DNA from: Cenococcum geophilum 1.58
Lineage: Eukaryota; Ascomycota; Dothideomycetes; Gloniales; Gloniaceae
DNA length: 64,000 nucleotides
Reading direction: 5' to 3'
Assembly (NCBI GenBank): GCA_001692895.1
Contig: KV748186.1
Coordinates: 1,355,785 to 1,419,784 of the forward strand
Position 1 is the stretch's first letter. Each line of letters begins with the position of its first letter. Position numbers and translations under genes: made by a program. The notes beneath the pieces were generated by a model that did no database searches, was not told the origin of the DNA, and saw only the letters and a list, made by a program, of their open reading frames with translations. Of this stretch, positions 46,591 through 59,500 are shown one piece after another.

Positions 46591-48439
46591 AAAAGACTTC
46601 TATAGATTCTAAGAAATAAAGGCCTATTAAACTAGATAATTAAGTTTATCTAAGCCTTTCTAATAGGGCGTATTATAAAAATTATAACTAAGGGCTATAA
46701 AAGCAAATTAATACTAATACCTATAGATATCCTATAGGGATTACCCCTATTACTAATTCTATTCCTTTTCTTTATATCTAAACTACTAGAGATATATAAT
46801 AATAGCTAGAATATAATAGCCCTAAGATTTATAGATAATATAAATCTAATTATATAGGAAAATATAGTAATAGAAAACTATATTAGGCTAAACCAGGCGT
46901 ATAATAGGTATACTATATAGGTAAAATAACACGGCGCTAAATTCGCGTTAGATAAATATTAGCTTATCTACTTTATAGGAAAAAGGAGGGTAAGTAGTAG
47001 CCTAGCCTTAATAGTAAATATCTAAGGCTATAAAGTAAAACTAGAAGCTACCTTTAAGGTCTTAGGGGTTTAGGTAGACTCTAGGTTAAACTAGAATAAG
47101 TATATTATATAGACTACTTAAAGGGGAGCGGTAGTATTTTTTAGCGGTATTATAAATTACTACCTTAATATAGGGACCCTCTTTTAAATATATACGCCTA
47201 CTATATATAGTAGTAGTAAGGCCAATAATACTATACGGCTCCTAGATCTAGGGCTTAAGATTAGGTAGTAAGGTACTAATAAAAAGCTCTTTAGCGCCGC
47301 TAGTTAAGCTATAAAACTAGTGCTTATATAGAACTATAGGGGCCTATAAAAGAATACTACGCGCTATACTAGAATATAAAGTAGTAGTTCTACTACTAGA
47401 CTTATATATTAACTTAACTACTATATAGAGAGTAGTTATAGTATAAGCTACCTAGTAGAAGAAAATATATAATAAATACTAAAATGTATATAAGGAACGA
47501 GATATATATATAAAGCGATAGCCCCTTAAAGGGGCGATACGCCTAAATATACTAGCTAGGAAGCCCTTTACCTATAAGTAGTAAAGAGAGAAAAGGAAAT
47601 ATAAGAATTATTAGCTTACTAGGCGGAGATCTAGCGCTATACTAGTAGAGCGCTATAATAGTAATAGAGGATAGGAGGTTACTAATATAGATAGAGATTT
47701 ACTATACTAATTATAAGATAGGCAGATCTTAAATAGAAGTAATAATAGAAGGAGGTAGTAAAAATATAAGACGCAGATATATAGAATACCCTATAGTTAA
47801 TATTAACTCTCCCCCTATATAAAGGACTAATAAAGGTAAAATCTATAGCCGTCTTTCTACTATAGATAAAGGTCCTAGGTCTAAATATATAGCTAGTATC
47901 TATATTTTAAATATCTTACTTTAATATATATACGGGTGGCCTATTTAGTTAGCATACTATATACTACTATTCTATAGCTACTGCTTAATAAAAGACTAGC
48001 TATTTGCTAGCGTAAGTATAAATAATATTACTTAGATACTCTCTATAAGTAGGGGCTTATAGGTAATAGTAAAATAGCTTATAGGCTAAGGAATTCTCTA
48101 GCAGTTTTAAATAGTATATAAGATCTAATAGGAGGACGCTAAATAATACGCCCTATTCTAGCCCCTTAAGGACTAAATACCCCTGCCTAGCTATAGGCAG
48201 CTTACTAGTAAATTACTAAACCCTTTTACTACCCCCCTTAGATCTTCTAATATACCTAGGAAGTATAGTATATAAGGTAGACTAGAAGATATAAAGATAT
48301 ACTAGCTAGGCGAAAATGGAATAAGTAGGACTAGCTAAAAGGAAATACTTAGGGGTTTCCCCTTATAGGGCTTTTTCCTATATAGACCTAAAAAGGGACT
48401 AAATTGGGCAATAAATAGAATTAATAATAATGATTATAT

Positions 48440-48845
48440 AGGTGGTTATATAGCTAATTATAGAACCTTCCTAGTATATTAGTGCTGTGTATTAGTAGAG
48501 CTTTAAAGCTCCATATAAGGGTTTGAGCAGAGCTTTGAGCAGAGCCTTGTGCAGAGCTTCGACCAAAGCTTCGACCAGAGCCTCGACCAGAGCTTCGAGC
48601 AGACCCTCGACTAGAGCTTCGACCAGAGCTTCGACCCTCAAGCAGAGCTTCAACTAGACCTTCGACCAGAGCTTTAAGCAGACCCTCGACCAGACCCTCG
48701 ACCAGAGCTTCGACCAGAGCTTCGACTAGACCTTCGACTAGACCTTTAAGCAGAGCCTCGTGCAGAGCTTTGTATAGGTATTCGTGCAGACATTCGTGCA
48801 GGCGTTCGTGAAGGCGTTTGTGCAGGCAGTAGAGGAGCAATAAAG
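48440..48845. repeat. GAGCTTCGACCA 12-bp array with shared flank
   Basis: About 25 units of GAGCTTCGACCA and variants (AGACCCTCGACC, GAGCTTTAAGCA). The leading sequence CCTTCCTAGTATATTAGTGC at 48470 is nearly the same as at 28765, so array and flank moved or were copied together. The minus-strand reading frame across it (LVEGLVEALVEG) is a product of the repeat. Confidence 0.9.
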
Positions 48846-49205
48846 CAGGTAATAAGGCCCGGAGTTAGTCTAGATACAATACATTAGCTATTTAGGTGTT
48901 TATCTACTATAAATATTAATATAGGAGGTTAAATGTTAAGAATTAGTGGCTCAAGCTAAATGTTTACTGTTTTGGTGGCAATATTTTAGGCGAAACGTAG
49001 CGGTAACCACCAGGCCGTTCGCAATAATTTTGGCAGCATTAGAATCGCCCTATAAAGCTCTAGAACATAACGTTAGCCGATTATTTATAAAGGCGTTAGT
49101 TCGTTGTTAATTAATAGCTAAAAAATTAGTATAGCGCGTGAGTTTGTATAAAAATCACATCTAAATTAGCGCGAGGGACTAACAAATTTCTGAACCGTGT
49201 ACCAG
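48846..49205. other. No gene recognised
   Basis: Spacer between the minisatellite and the left end of the large terminal-repeat element. No open frame or known motif. Confidence 0.4.
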
Positions 49206-49222
49206 ACTTACCTCAGAAGCTC

Positions 49223-49304
49223 AGACTAAGAAATCGATTACGGATATAGGAATATCCGCACCGTCCGCTAAGCTAATTTAGGACGGTAATCGTTTTCTTA
49301 GTCT
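49223..49304. repeat. Left terminal hairpin with cloverleaf-like fold
   Basis: Outer stem of 19 bp, AGACTAAGAAATCGATTAC pairing with 49286-49304, 18 of 19 matching. The 44-nt loop holds two more stems: GGATAT with ATATCC, and CCGTCC with GGACGG. The fold is a three-arm structure. Confidence 0.85.
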
Positions 49305-49362
49305 AAGGCCCTTTGGCGAGATTTGTAGAAAACCTAAACACTATTTATATAAGAAGACCTCC

Positions 49363-49382
49363 TTAACTTTAACGAAATTGAT
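49363..49382 (+). repeat. 20-bp subterminal direct repeat (left)
   Basis: TTAACTTTAACGAAATTGAT, identical and in the same orientation as 60131-60150 near the other end of the element. Confidence 0.9.
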
Positions 49383-49559
49383 CTACCCTCCTACAATACC
49401 TATCGACATAAAAATTACACCAAATTATAGAGAAAAGCCTACTCTATAAGTTATAAGATCTTTAGCCCCTTATACACACGCGACATTAAGAGGAATTCGT
49501 TACCGTAGAGGCCCTAATTCTACCTCCGCACTACTAAGTCGCGTAGTAAACACTAACGC

Positions 49560-52172
49560 TAAACGCTTACGCCTACGCCGCCAGCCCTCTCTATAGCTAG
49601 CGGATATTCCAGCGGATATTTTAGCGGATATTCTATCTGCTAGTCGGACAAAGACATTAAAGGAAAAGAAGGTTAATATTATTAAGGACCTTCTACGTTA
49701 ATAGGGCTGGTCTTTAAGTACTTAGAAAGCGAGAACGGGCATAAAGGTAATAAAAAAAAGAAAAAAGTAGGGGACCTGCTTATTCCTTTACTAGAGGATA
49801 AAAAAAATATAAGAAGAACTTATTAATAGGGCTAATATTTATACAACGCTAATAACCTATACTATCCGCTGTATCTAAAAAGAGCTTTGCCAACTATAAT
49901 TATAACGCGGCCCCTTTAATATATAGACTCTAGATATAGAGTTTTAGAATATTAACCTTAAGAATACGGCTAAGTTTATTTAGTAGTATGGTCCACTACT
50001 ATTCCGGCTTATTAAGGGGATATCTATACTAAATAGAGAGGAATATAGTTGAGATCCGCATAGCGGACGTATAGTTATAGTTGCCTCTATATTCCTCCTA
50101 GGGTTTACCCAAAACTCTATAAATAGTTTTACCCGTCTACTTAATCTATATCTTTAGGCGCTTAATATAAAGCGCTATATACTATTTTTCCTATATAGCC
50201 TTAGTCTAATTAATAGTTATAAGGCTCTTAACGCTAAAAAGCTTAAGCTAGCTAAATGTTCTAAGAAAGGTTCTATTAATCCTACTAGCCCTTCTAGCGC
50301 TAATAACCCTTAAGAAACTGATTAAGTCTCTATCTATTTATAATAATGTCTGTATTATCTATAATAACTTTAACTATTACTAAAAGACTTAATATTAGGT
50401 TATTGGTAAGACTAGTAAGTTTACTTTATATACTATAGGAAAGATTTTACGCGGAGTATATATACCTAAAGGGGGCCTTAAGCAGTTAATATTAAATAAT
50501 ACCCGTTAACTTAGCCTAGATAAAGTTATTAATGCAGCTAAGAATAGATTTAATAACCTTTAAAAGCGAATATTTATAAGTTTTATTGCGGACGCTATCT
50601 AATACGCGTATCCTACTGTGGTTAATAGTATATTTAACTCTAACGCGGATATTAGATATCCGCGTATACTAGTAGTTAATATTCTCCCTTATAGAAGGAT
50701 AGAGTATATAACTTTAGGACCTATTCTAGATAGCGAGGCTTTTATTAACGGTAACTATCGCGTAATAGAGAATATCTTCCTAGAATAACTATAGTATAAT
50801 TATAAAACCGCTTTTAATAACTGGCTTTTCCTAGTATATAGAGACTAGAAAACTATAAAGCTTATCTAATTATATAAAGAGGAGCGGGTTAAGGCGGAAG
50901 GTGCGTATAATAGCTATAAGTAGGTGTTGTCTATTCTAGGGCTATAGTATATACAATTAAACTTCCTATATATAGTTATACGTACGTTCTATAGGGGTAA
51001 GGAAGCCGCGTAGTAGTTTTTAGCGCTTTACACCTATATAAACTACCTAGGGCGGCGTAATATTTCTAGGGAAAAGGCTTTGTTTTATTATATAGAAGAG
51101 CTAATTCTCTAAAGCTTTAACGCTTATATTATTGCGTTATTTTTACTCTATATTTGCAAAAAGTATAATATTAAGGCAGATGGTAAGGCCAAGCGATATA
51201 TACAAAACTTATTTCCGCAGCAATTTCTGGAGTATATTAAGGATATCCGCATAGCGGCTTTTTTAAGAGATGTATGCCGTAATGCAAATTAGCGCATATT
51301 TAATTATTTAGAGCCATCTACCAACGCACGTTAGCTAGTAGTAATGTCGTCCTCTATAGATATATTAAGCTCCGCCGCTAATAACTATAATATAGAGTTC
51401 TTTAATTATATCCGGTTCCTATAGGTTATTAATACTTATAAGCTTTTAAAATACGCTATTAAGTATACGGATATTGGACTACTAAAGCGTATAATCCCCT
51501 ACCTTTGCTTATACTTTGCTAGAAGCTTATTAAAGAACTATATATATAATATGCTAATTCTATAGTAACTAGTTAAAATAAGCGCTTATAATTTAGTACT
51601 TTAACGGGCTATCCTTATTAATAGTTTAGTTAACCTCTAAGGGCGGCTAAATAGCTTCTTTAAAACAGATCGCCTTAATAAACTGCTAAATCTTTAACTT
51701 AAGGAGTTAATCTAGATATATAGGAATTTAACGTTTGGTATAGACGAGCTATTTAAGTAGAGTATTCTTATAATAAGTTATACTAGCCCGCTCCGCGATA
51801 TTTTTAAGTGTATATTTAGTAAGTGTATAAACAGCAAATATATAACTAAGTCTCCAGCGCTAGATATCCGCTATCTTACAGATTAGATTAGGAAGGATTT
51901 AATTATATAATATACGCGGCGCTCGGCAGATTTTAAGGCTCCTTTACTTCTATAGCGCGGATATAAGAAACTTGCAAAGGACGGCGTAAATATATTTAAC
52001 GCCTTTCTATTAACTGCAGCCGGTTTGCTATTTAATCCCCTTATATACAGCTTTAGTAACGCTAATAAGAATATAGAGGTACTAGGAGAAGCTGCTAAAT
52101 ATATTTACATAGTTTATTATCCTAATATTACGCCTATACCTCTGCTAATGTATATAATAGTTAGTATATAAG
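49560..52172 (+). pseudogene. DUF6589-family protein relic
   Basis: A broken gene of about 870 codons matching the fungal DUF6589 family (function unknown). Readable in order: TLKEKKVNIIKDLLR near 49650; NINLKNTAKFI and YGPLLFRLIKGISILNREEY near 49970; SGRIVIVASIFLLGF; YNNVCIIYNNFNYYQK, the family's conserved 'Asp-Asn-Phe' region, near 50345; GKTSKFTLYTIGKILRGVYI; NRFNNL; NADIRYPRILVVNILPYRR; FLYIVIRTFYRGKEAA; YLGRRNISREKALFYYIEEL; LFLLYICKKYNIKADGKAK; SPALDIRYLTD near 51860. It ends around AAKYIYIVYYPNITPIP. Stops are TAA/TAG. Its place next to one end of a terminal-repeat element hints that DUF6589 could be the mobility protein; that is inference. Confidence 0.75.
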
Positions 52173-52469
52173 TTGCTTAATAAATACTAAGAGTAACAGT
52201 AATATATTGTTTTAATTGCGGATATAGGACGTTGGGTTTAAGGCACCCACTATTCTTTAACTTAGATTAGAGCGGCTTTTATAGGGCAGTATTACTGATT
52301 TTAATATGCGGATATTTTATATTAATGGTTTACTATATAACCCTTATAAGGACGGATTTAATAAGGCTATAGATAATATATTAGAGGACTTTTAAATCCT
52401 TAGGCTTATAGTACGTCTCTATCTTAATATATTAAGCGAGTTTTTTTTATTAATATTAATTCTAGCTAG

Positions 52470-54460
52470 CGTATAATCTTCTTAGTACGTAGTATATAAC
52501 GTAGCAGTTAGCTATTTTATAGTGCGAATATATAAATATCTTTATCTTAGCTTATGCGGATATCTTTACCTTAGCTTATATGGATATTATAATATTAATT
52601 AAGTATATCTATTAAATATAAGGCGGAGACTTAATTCCTATATATATAGTAGCAAAAAGGTAAGAGCTACTATTTTATTATTATAAACCCGTAATAACAG
52701 CCAACCTATAGCAATGGCTAACTTATATCTACTTATTTAATATCCGGTAGCCCAGTATTATATATAAGTGTAATAATACTACGCCTTAGGAACGCAAGCT
52801 TATCCTTTATTTTACTTAGAGAATCTCTAAACTCGTTTAACTAGCGGTCTATAGCTTAAACATCTTTTGCTATATTAGTTACCTATTTATAAACTATATT
52901 AACGCATATAGAAACAGCAATTACTAAATATAGCCTAATAGATTCTGTGCTAGTAAAAGCGGTAGCAGTAACAGCAGCACCTGGCGTGCTAGCAATTAGT
53001 AAAGGAGTTAGAGGAGTAGCAGTAGAGTAGGTGCCTCTATAACCGCGTATACTACTATAAGTAAGAGTCTTAATGGGAGGGGAGGTCTTAGTGGGGGGAG
53101 GCGTAGTGGTATAGGTAGGGATAGTGCGAGAATAAAGCTATGCGGATATTAGTAATATCCGTATTATTAACACGCAGATATTATACCTTTTTAGTAGGCG
53201 TTTTAGCTAGACTATTGGTAGAAGCTAACTTCGCACGTTTTTTGCGCTAAGGTATAGCCGGCTCTAGATTTAGTAAACTTTTTTATACGTATATTAGCTA
53301 ACAGAATAATAGTATACTATTAGCATATACCTTTCCGCACAACCTGCCACCTATATAATATCTTAAGCATATACCCCCAAAATAAGGCCCAAAGTCCTTC
53401 TTATAAACGCGATATTTATAGCTATACTTCTTATATAGAGTGTATAACAGGTTACGCAGCTTACTAAAGCTACCCTTAATATTCTGGATGTGTATTAATA
53501 TCCACTAGCAACTTTCCTTTATATTCTCCCAAATACTAGCTTTTAGAGTGTACTATTTATTCGCCAACGGCAGTTAGATAGGAAGGCGCTTATTTGTATT
53601 TATGGTACTATAGAGAATATAAAGGCTGCGGAGATTGCGAGGGCTGCGGAGATTGTAAAAGTTGGCGTTATTAAAACCTTTATCTTTACCGCTATCTAAA
53701 GATTCGCTATTTAAAGAAACCTTATAAACGTCTAGGCCACTATAAGAGGCAAATTAGTAGATAAGATATTAAAATAGTATAACTAATATATACGATTTAA
53801 TGGCTATCTTAGCCTTTAGATTTATATCAGCAGCCTTTTTAGCCTACTTTTTAAGAAAAAAAGATAAACGAGCCTTATTAAGCCTCCTTTTAGAAGTATT
53901 AGGTAGCGGTAGTAAAGAGGCGGACGGTAAAGAAGCGGATGGTAAAGTAGCCTACGGCAAAGATGCAGGCAACAGAAAGGTAGGCAGCAAAAAGGTACGC
54001 GGATTTTTAGCAGATTTCGCTCTATCTATATTATTGTCATCTACTAAATCCTATAAAGAGCGCTTCGGTATATATTTTTTATAATTATATTAGCTATAGG
54101 CACAATTTAGTATTAAAACGCTTACTCTTTAGGAATAGAGTCCAAAGGCTTAATAAGAGCAGCTATAGCGTGCTTAACAGAATCTTTATTTATTTCGCGC
54201 ATATTAAGCTCCTTAACTACCTAGCTGCTATTATTTGTACTAATATCGTTTATAGGTATAAATAAAGGCATTATAGATAGAAGAATGCTAAGGGACAGTA
54301 GATAGAACAATAATAATGAATTTTGCGGTGCGGTACTATAAGGTAGAAGGTTAGTAGAGGAAGAAGAGGTGCGGAGGTTAATTAAAGGTAAATATCTACG
54401 CTACCTATTTTATTAAATTAGCTCACTAATAAATAATTACTACTATAGTGACTTACCTTA
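52470..54460. repeat. Tandem duplication inside the element, unit 1
   Basis: About 2.0 kb that recurs directly at 54470-56440. Both units start with 24-bp mini-repeats ATATCTTTATCTTAGCTTAT and a TATTATAATATTAATTA stretch, then contain one minus-strand gene relic each. The copies differ mainly by transitions and small indels. Confidence 0.8.
52725..54271 (-). pseudogene. Unrecognised element gene X, copy 1
   Basis: ATG complement at 54269-54271. The N-terminus is MPLFIPINDISTNNSS, then VVKELNMREINKDSVKHAIA and a Leu/Pro/Ser/Ala low-complexity run (TFLLPTFLLPASLP). A central conserved block follows: LKASIWENIKESC-WILIHIQ, KLRNLLYTLYKKYSYKYRVY and KKDFGPYFGGICLRYYIGGR. A basic patch (KKRAKLAS) and a Thr/Ala/Pro linker come next. 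The C-terminus is helical, LNEFRDSLSKIKDKLAFLRR, possibly a short coiled coil. About 515 codons in one frame with RIP-type stops. No family recognised. Confidence 0.5.
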
Positions 54461-54469
54461 GTAGTTATT

Positions 54470-56440
54470 AATGGTGCAGATATATAAATATCTTTATTTT
54501 AGCTTATACGGATATCTTTATTTTAGCTTATATAGATATCTTTATCTTAGCTTATACGGATATTATAATATTAATTACATCTATAAAATATAAGGTAGAG
54601 ACTTAATTCCTATATATATAGTAGTAGAGAGGTAAGAGCTACTATTTTATTACTCTAGACCTATAATAATAGTTAACCCACAGTAATAGCTAACCCGCAG
54701 CAATAGCTAACTAGTATCTACTTAAATTCTATATCTAGCAACCCGGCGTTACGTATAAGTGCTATAATACTACGCCTTATAAACGCAAGCCCATCCTTTA
54801 TCTTACTTAGAGAATCTTTAAGCTTACTTAACCGGCAATCTATAGCCCGAATATCTTTCGCTATCTTAGTTACCTATTTATAAACTATATTAACGCGTAC
54901 GGAAACAGTAATTACTAAATACACCCTAACATTTTCCGTATTAATGGGAGCGGCAGTAATACTAAAAGCAGTACTAGGTGTGCTAGGAATTAGTAAAAGA
55001 GTAAGAGGAGCAGCAGTAGAATAGGTGCCCCTATAGCTGCGTATATTACTATAAGTAAGAGTTTTAAAAGAAGGGGAGGTCTTTAAAGGGGAGATAGTGC
55101 GGGTATAAAGCTATATGGATATTAGCAATATCCGTATTATTAAAATGTAGATATTATACCTTCTTAGTAGGCGTTTTAGCTAGACTACTAGTAGAAGCTA
55201 ATTGCGTATATTTTTTATGCTAAGGTATAACCGGCTCTAGTCTTAGCGAACTATCCTATATACGTATTAGTTAATAAAATAATAGTATATTATTAGCATA
55301 TACCTTTTTACACGACCTACTACTTAAGCGATATCTTAAGCACGCACCTCTAAAATGTGGCCTAGAGTTCTACTTATAAACGCGATATTTATAGTTTAAC
55401 TTAATATATAGAGCGTATAGCGGATCGCGCAGTATACTAGAGCTACCCTTAATATTCTAGACGTGGGTATATATCCGCTAGCAAGCTTCCTTTATATTCT
55501 CCTAAGCACTAGCTTTTAGGGTATACCATTTATTTACCAACGGCACTTAAATAGGAAGGCGCTTATTTATGTTAATATCTAACATTATAGCTTAGGCCGT
55601 TTCCGTGCTATAGAGCTTATAAGGGCTACGGAGATTATAAAAGGATAGAGAAGGGCTTTTGGGAGAGTTGGCGTTATTAAGATTATTCTCTTTATTATTA
55701 TCTAAAATCTCTAATATTTCTGTTAGGTTACTATAAGAGGTAAATTAGTAGATAAGATACTAAAAGAGTATAGTTAATATATATGATTTAAAGGCTATCT
55801 TATACTAAAATTTTTATATAGTAATTATATTAGCCTACTTTTTAAGAGAAGTAGAAGTACGACAAGGATTAAACTTCCTAGAAATAGTAGGCGATAAAGA
55901 AATAAGTGGCTTAAAGGTAGGCGGCAAAGAGGTAAGCGGTAAAGAAGTAGGCGGTAAAGAGGTAGGCAGTAAAGAGGTAAGTAGATTTTTAGCGGATTTT
56001 ATAATAACCTTATTATAGTGCTCTGCTAAATCTAATAAAGAGTGCTTTAGTACGTATTTCCTAAAATTATATTAGCTGTAGGCATAATTTAGTATTAAAA
56101 AGCTTACTCTCTAGGCAGAGATTTTAAAGAATTAGTAAAAGAAAGAGCGTCCTTAAAAGCGTCCTTAATTATTTTATCGTTAATATCGCGCGTATTAAGT
56201 TCCTTAACTAAATAGCTGTTAGACGTATTTAGAGGTATAAAAGAAGATATTATAGATAGTAGTATGCTAATAGATAGTAGATAAGATAATAATAATAAAG
56301 TTTATGGTGCGATACTATAAGGTAGAAGGTGCAGAGGTTAATTAAAGGTAAATATCCGCGCTATAGATTTTATCGAATTAGCTTACTAATAGATAGTTGC
56401 TGTTATAGTGACTTACCTTAGTAAATATTAACTACCTCTT
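54470..56440. repeat. Tandem duplication inside the element, unit 2
   Basis: Second unit of the pair. Its left edge has three to four 24-bp mini-repeats against two to three in unit 1. It is more damaged than unit 1 in the middle of the gene. Confidence 0.8.
54690..56260 (-). pseudogene. Unrecognised element gene X, copy 2
   Basis: Parallel to copy 1, with the same order of blocks: a Ser/Leu/Pro low-complexity stretch (GGCGGTAAAGAGGTAGGCAG-type DNA repeat at 55910-55980), the conserved Lys/Tyr-rich central block, and the helical C-terminus. The start codon seen in copy 1 is not preserved. Whether the duplication is old in the lineage or local to this insertion cannot be told here. Confidence 0.5.
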
Positions 56441-56599
56441 ATACGCTTATTTATAACGCGCAAATCCTTTATAGTTAAGTTACTACTAATTAAAGTAAGT
56501 GGGCGCCGTCTAGTTAACTTACGAAGTAATATTAATATAGAATTACCGCTTAATTAAGGTGCTAAAGAAGGGTTGTAAGCGGATATTAGGTTTACTTAG

Positions 56600-59500
56600 T
56601 AAGCGGATTTTTTACTTTTAAAGTACGCAGATATATCCTTTTGTTTTCTCTTACTGTAAGGTAGATCTAATATTGGCTAAGAGGCTTAAGGTATAGTAGC
56701 CTAAGAAGAACGGATAATATCTGGTTAAGAGGATTATAAGACACTTAAACTAAATAGCTAATATAATATAGGTTCTATAGGTTTTAGGAGCTTTTAGTAC
56801 TAACCCTAGTATCTCTCTAAATAAGAATCTAATAAACTATTTAAATACGTATATAAAGATTAACACTTAATACCCGGATATTAATTAGAGCTCTACCCTA
56901 GCCTTAGTTAAGTTAATAAATAAGTGAAACGCTAAGGAATATTAAATACTAACCTGCTAAAGCTATGTTATATCTAAAACTAAGGGCGGAGATTAAGCAC
57001 TAGGCCGTAGATTCTAAGCTGCGCCTAGTTTAGAGAGCGGAGATTAAATATTAGACTATAAATTCTAAGCTGTACCTAATTTAGAAGGTGGGGATTGAGC
57101 ACTAGTATATAAATTCTAAACTGCGCCTAGTTTAGAGGGCAGAGATTAAGTATTAGCCTATAAAACTTAAGCCTTAGAGTTTCCTAGGAGCGGAGATTTA
57201 GTATTGCAACTTAAATCTTAAGCCTTAGGATTCTCTAGAAGCAGAGATTTAATACTACATTACGAATTCTAAATCTCTGGATTTCCTACTACCTGGGAAC
57301 TAGTGCTACACTATAGATCTTAAACTTTAGAATTTTTCGTAATCGGAGATTTAGTGCTGTGTTGCGAATATTAAACCTTAGGCTTATCTAAAAGTTAAGA
57401 CTTAGTGTTGTACTATAAGCTCTAATACTTAGACTGCCCTAAGGATTCGGATTTGATGCTGTGCTATAAGCTTTAATATCTAGATTACTCTAAGGGCTAA
57501 GACCTAATACTGCGCTGTAAGCTTTAATATCTAGATTGCTCTAAGGGCTAAGACCTAATACTGCGCTGTAAGGGCTATAATATTTTAGTTTATAATGGTT
57601 AATTAAGGCTAGTACTCCTAGTACCTCTAAATACAGCAATACGTCTACTAGATTACAACGCAGCCTATAAAATACTACGGCTAAAGTATTGCATTTCTTC
57701 CTTATAAATAAAGCAAATAAGTGCATCTACTTTATCTCCTAGGAAGCTATAATCCCATTTAGGCAATATTCGCTTAAGGCCCTTATAGGTTAGTGGAGGT
57801 TGGATATAAAGTATGCGGATTTAATTGTTGGATATAATATAACTAGAAATTAGACTCTAAACTATATCCTAGTATACCGTATTAAGCTATCCTTTAATCT
57901 ACTTCTTAACACTTATAAATAGATACTTTAAGTACTTGCTCTTCGTAATATTCCTAGTATATAGTACAATAATATTATACTCCTTATAAGCCTACAACAA
58001 ATTATCGCAATTAGAGTAATAGCGTAGACCTCCAGATAACGGACTTGTCTCCTTATACGGCTTAAGTAGAATATTACGTAGATATCTAGTAGCTTTATTC
58101 GCGAGCTCGTATAATATATCTAGAAGTACCGCCCGTTTCTCTATATTAGTATTTACCCTCTTCTATTTTTCTATATACTTAATTAATAGGGCTAATAATA
58201 TTATATTCTTATTAAGTATTTAATCCTCCTCCTCCTGAGCAAATACCTGCGAGATAACGTTACTATTAATTATAATAAATAAAGCTAGATCGCTAGCGAA
58301 ATCTACTACCCTATCCTTTTATATCGCCATCCTAGTAGTAATAAAGTTATGACCGAGTCGGGTAGATAGAGGGGCTATAGGTTTTTAAGACTTTTACTTT
58401 AGCGGTATAATATCCGTAAGAGCGCCCTTATACTAGTTTTTAATAAGGATAATTATATATCTGGTAATACTATCGCGTTAGGCGGCCCGTCTAAATTGCT
58501 ATAGTATTATATTTAGGCTTTTATTGGGATAATAACCGTATATAATAGAACGGATAATATCTAAAATATCCACACTATAGGCTAAAGCATCCGACGTAAT
58601 AAGAATATGGGTAGGTAAGTCTTCTATATAGAAATTTTAATACTCCCTGCTCTTATTATATTCGGATAATATCACATAATAACTTTACACTACTATTTTA
58701 GCCTGCTTAATAGTATAGCCCTTAGTTATAAGCCATAAACGGATAGTATTTATATATCTATAGATATAATTTTTAGTATAAAGAAAAATAATCGTCTTAA
58801 GAATTAATTCAGGACTTAGAACCTTTCGTCCCTTTAGCTATATAGTACCTCCTACCGGATTTTAGATCTGCCCGACTAATTAATAAATAGAGGTAGTAGA
58901 TATCCTACTAGGCGCTATAGGCGTTTAGCTAGATAATATAGATATTTTACTAAACCCTATAGATATCTAGCCAAGGGTCGCGGATATATAATCCTCCTCT
59001 ACTACTACCTTATTAAATGCCTCTTTAATAATAAAGAATAGTATCTTATAATTATTTTTATCCCTCCTCTTAATATAGCCCCTAATAATGGATAGGTCAG
59101 GCTAATTAATATCTATTTATTTAAGATCTGTCGTACTCTAATAAAACCCCACTAGCTTTATTACCTTTATATATATCTCCTTATTAAGTGTTGCAGTATA
59201 TATAAACCACGGCACTATTAGACTAAATAGTAATTGGACCTTAAAGAGCTATGCGTAATAGGGCCGGAAGCTTTTACCCTAGTTAGTAACTAAATAATAC
59301 TTATTAATTATAACTAAGGAAATATGCGAGCGAAAAGCGGGCTAAGTAAGGATATAGTAGAACCGTTTACTTAATAGCAACTCTGGCGATACTAGAATAT
59401 ATATAAACCGACCCGCCTTAATATGTTTTAGAATATCCGTATACGCTTTTATTACCTTTATATATATAAATATAGGATTTACTCCTAGGATAGCCCATAT

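Larger units (their letters stand above)
38160..48435 (+). mobile_element. LINE relic (Tad1-like), split by a copia insertion
   Basis: Two parts, 38160-39853 and 46591-48435, read as one plus-strand non-LTR reverse transcriptase gene when the inserted element is set aside. The left part near 39600-39850 has FILSLNLSGVLDNILYKR-like text (family LDISGAFDNVLH...). The right part begins LLQILRNKG-like, then FISKLLEIYNNS, the catalytic motif FIDDINLI near 46830 and KFALDKYQLIYFIGKRR, then KVLGVQVDSRLN. The downstream part runs toward 48430. Stops are dense and of RIP type. The 5' limit is a guess: the first 1 kb has no readable domain. Fungal LINEs of the Tad1 group carry an upstream endonuclease, not visible here. 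Confidence 0.75.

Noticed and set aside
48454-48840. 128-codon minus ORF with LVEGLVEALVEG
   Set aside because: Translation of the GAGCTTCGACCA array; the frame opens and closes with the repeat.
53800-54084. 94-codon plus ORF with GSKEADGKEADGK
   Set aside because: Opposite strand of the low-complexity part of element gene X, whose minus frame is longer and is repeated in the second copy.
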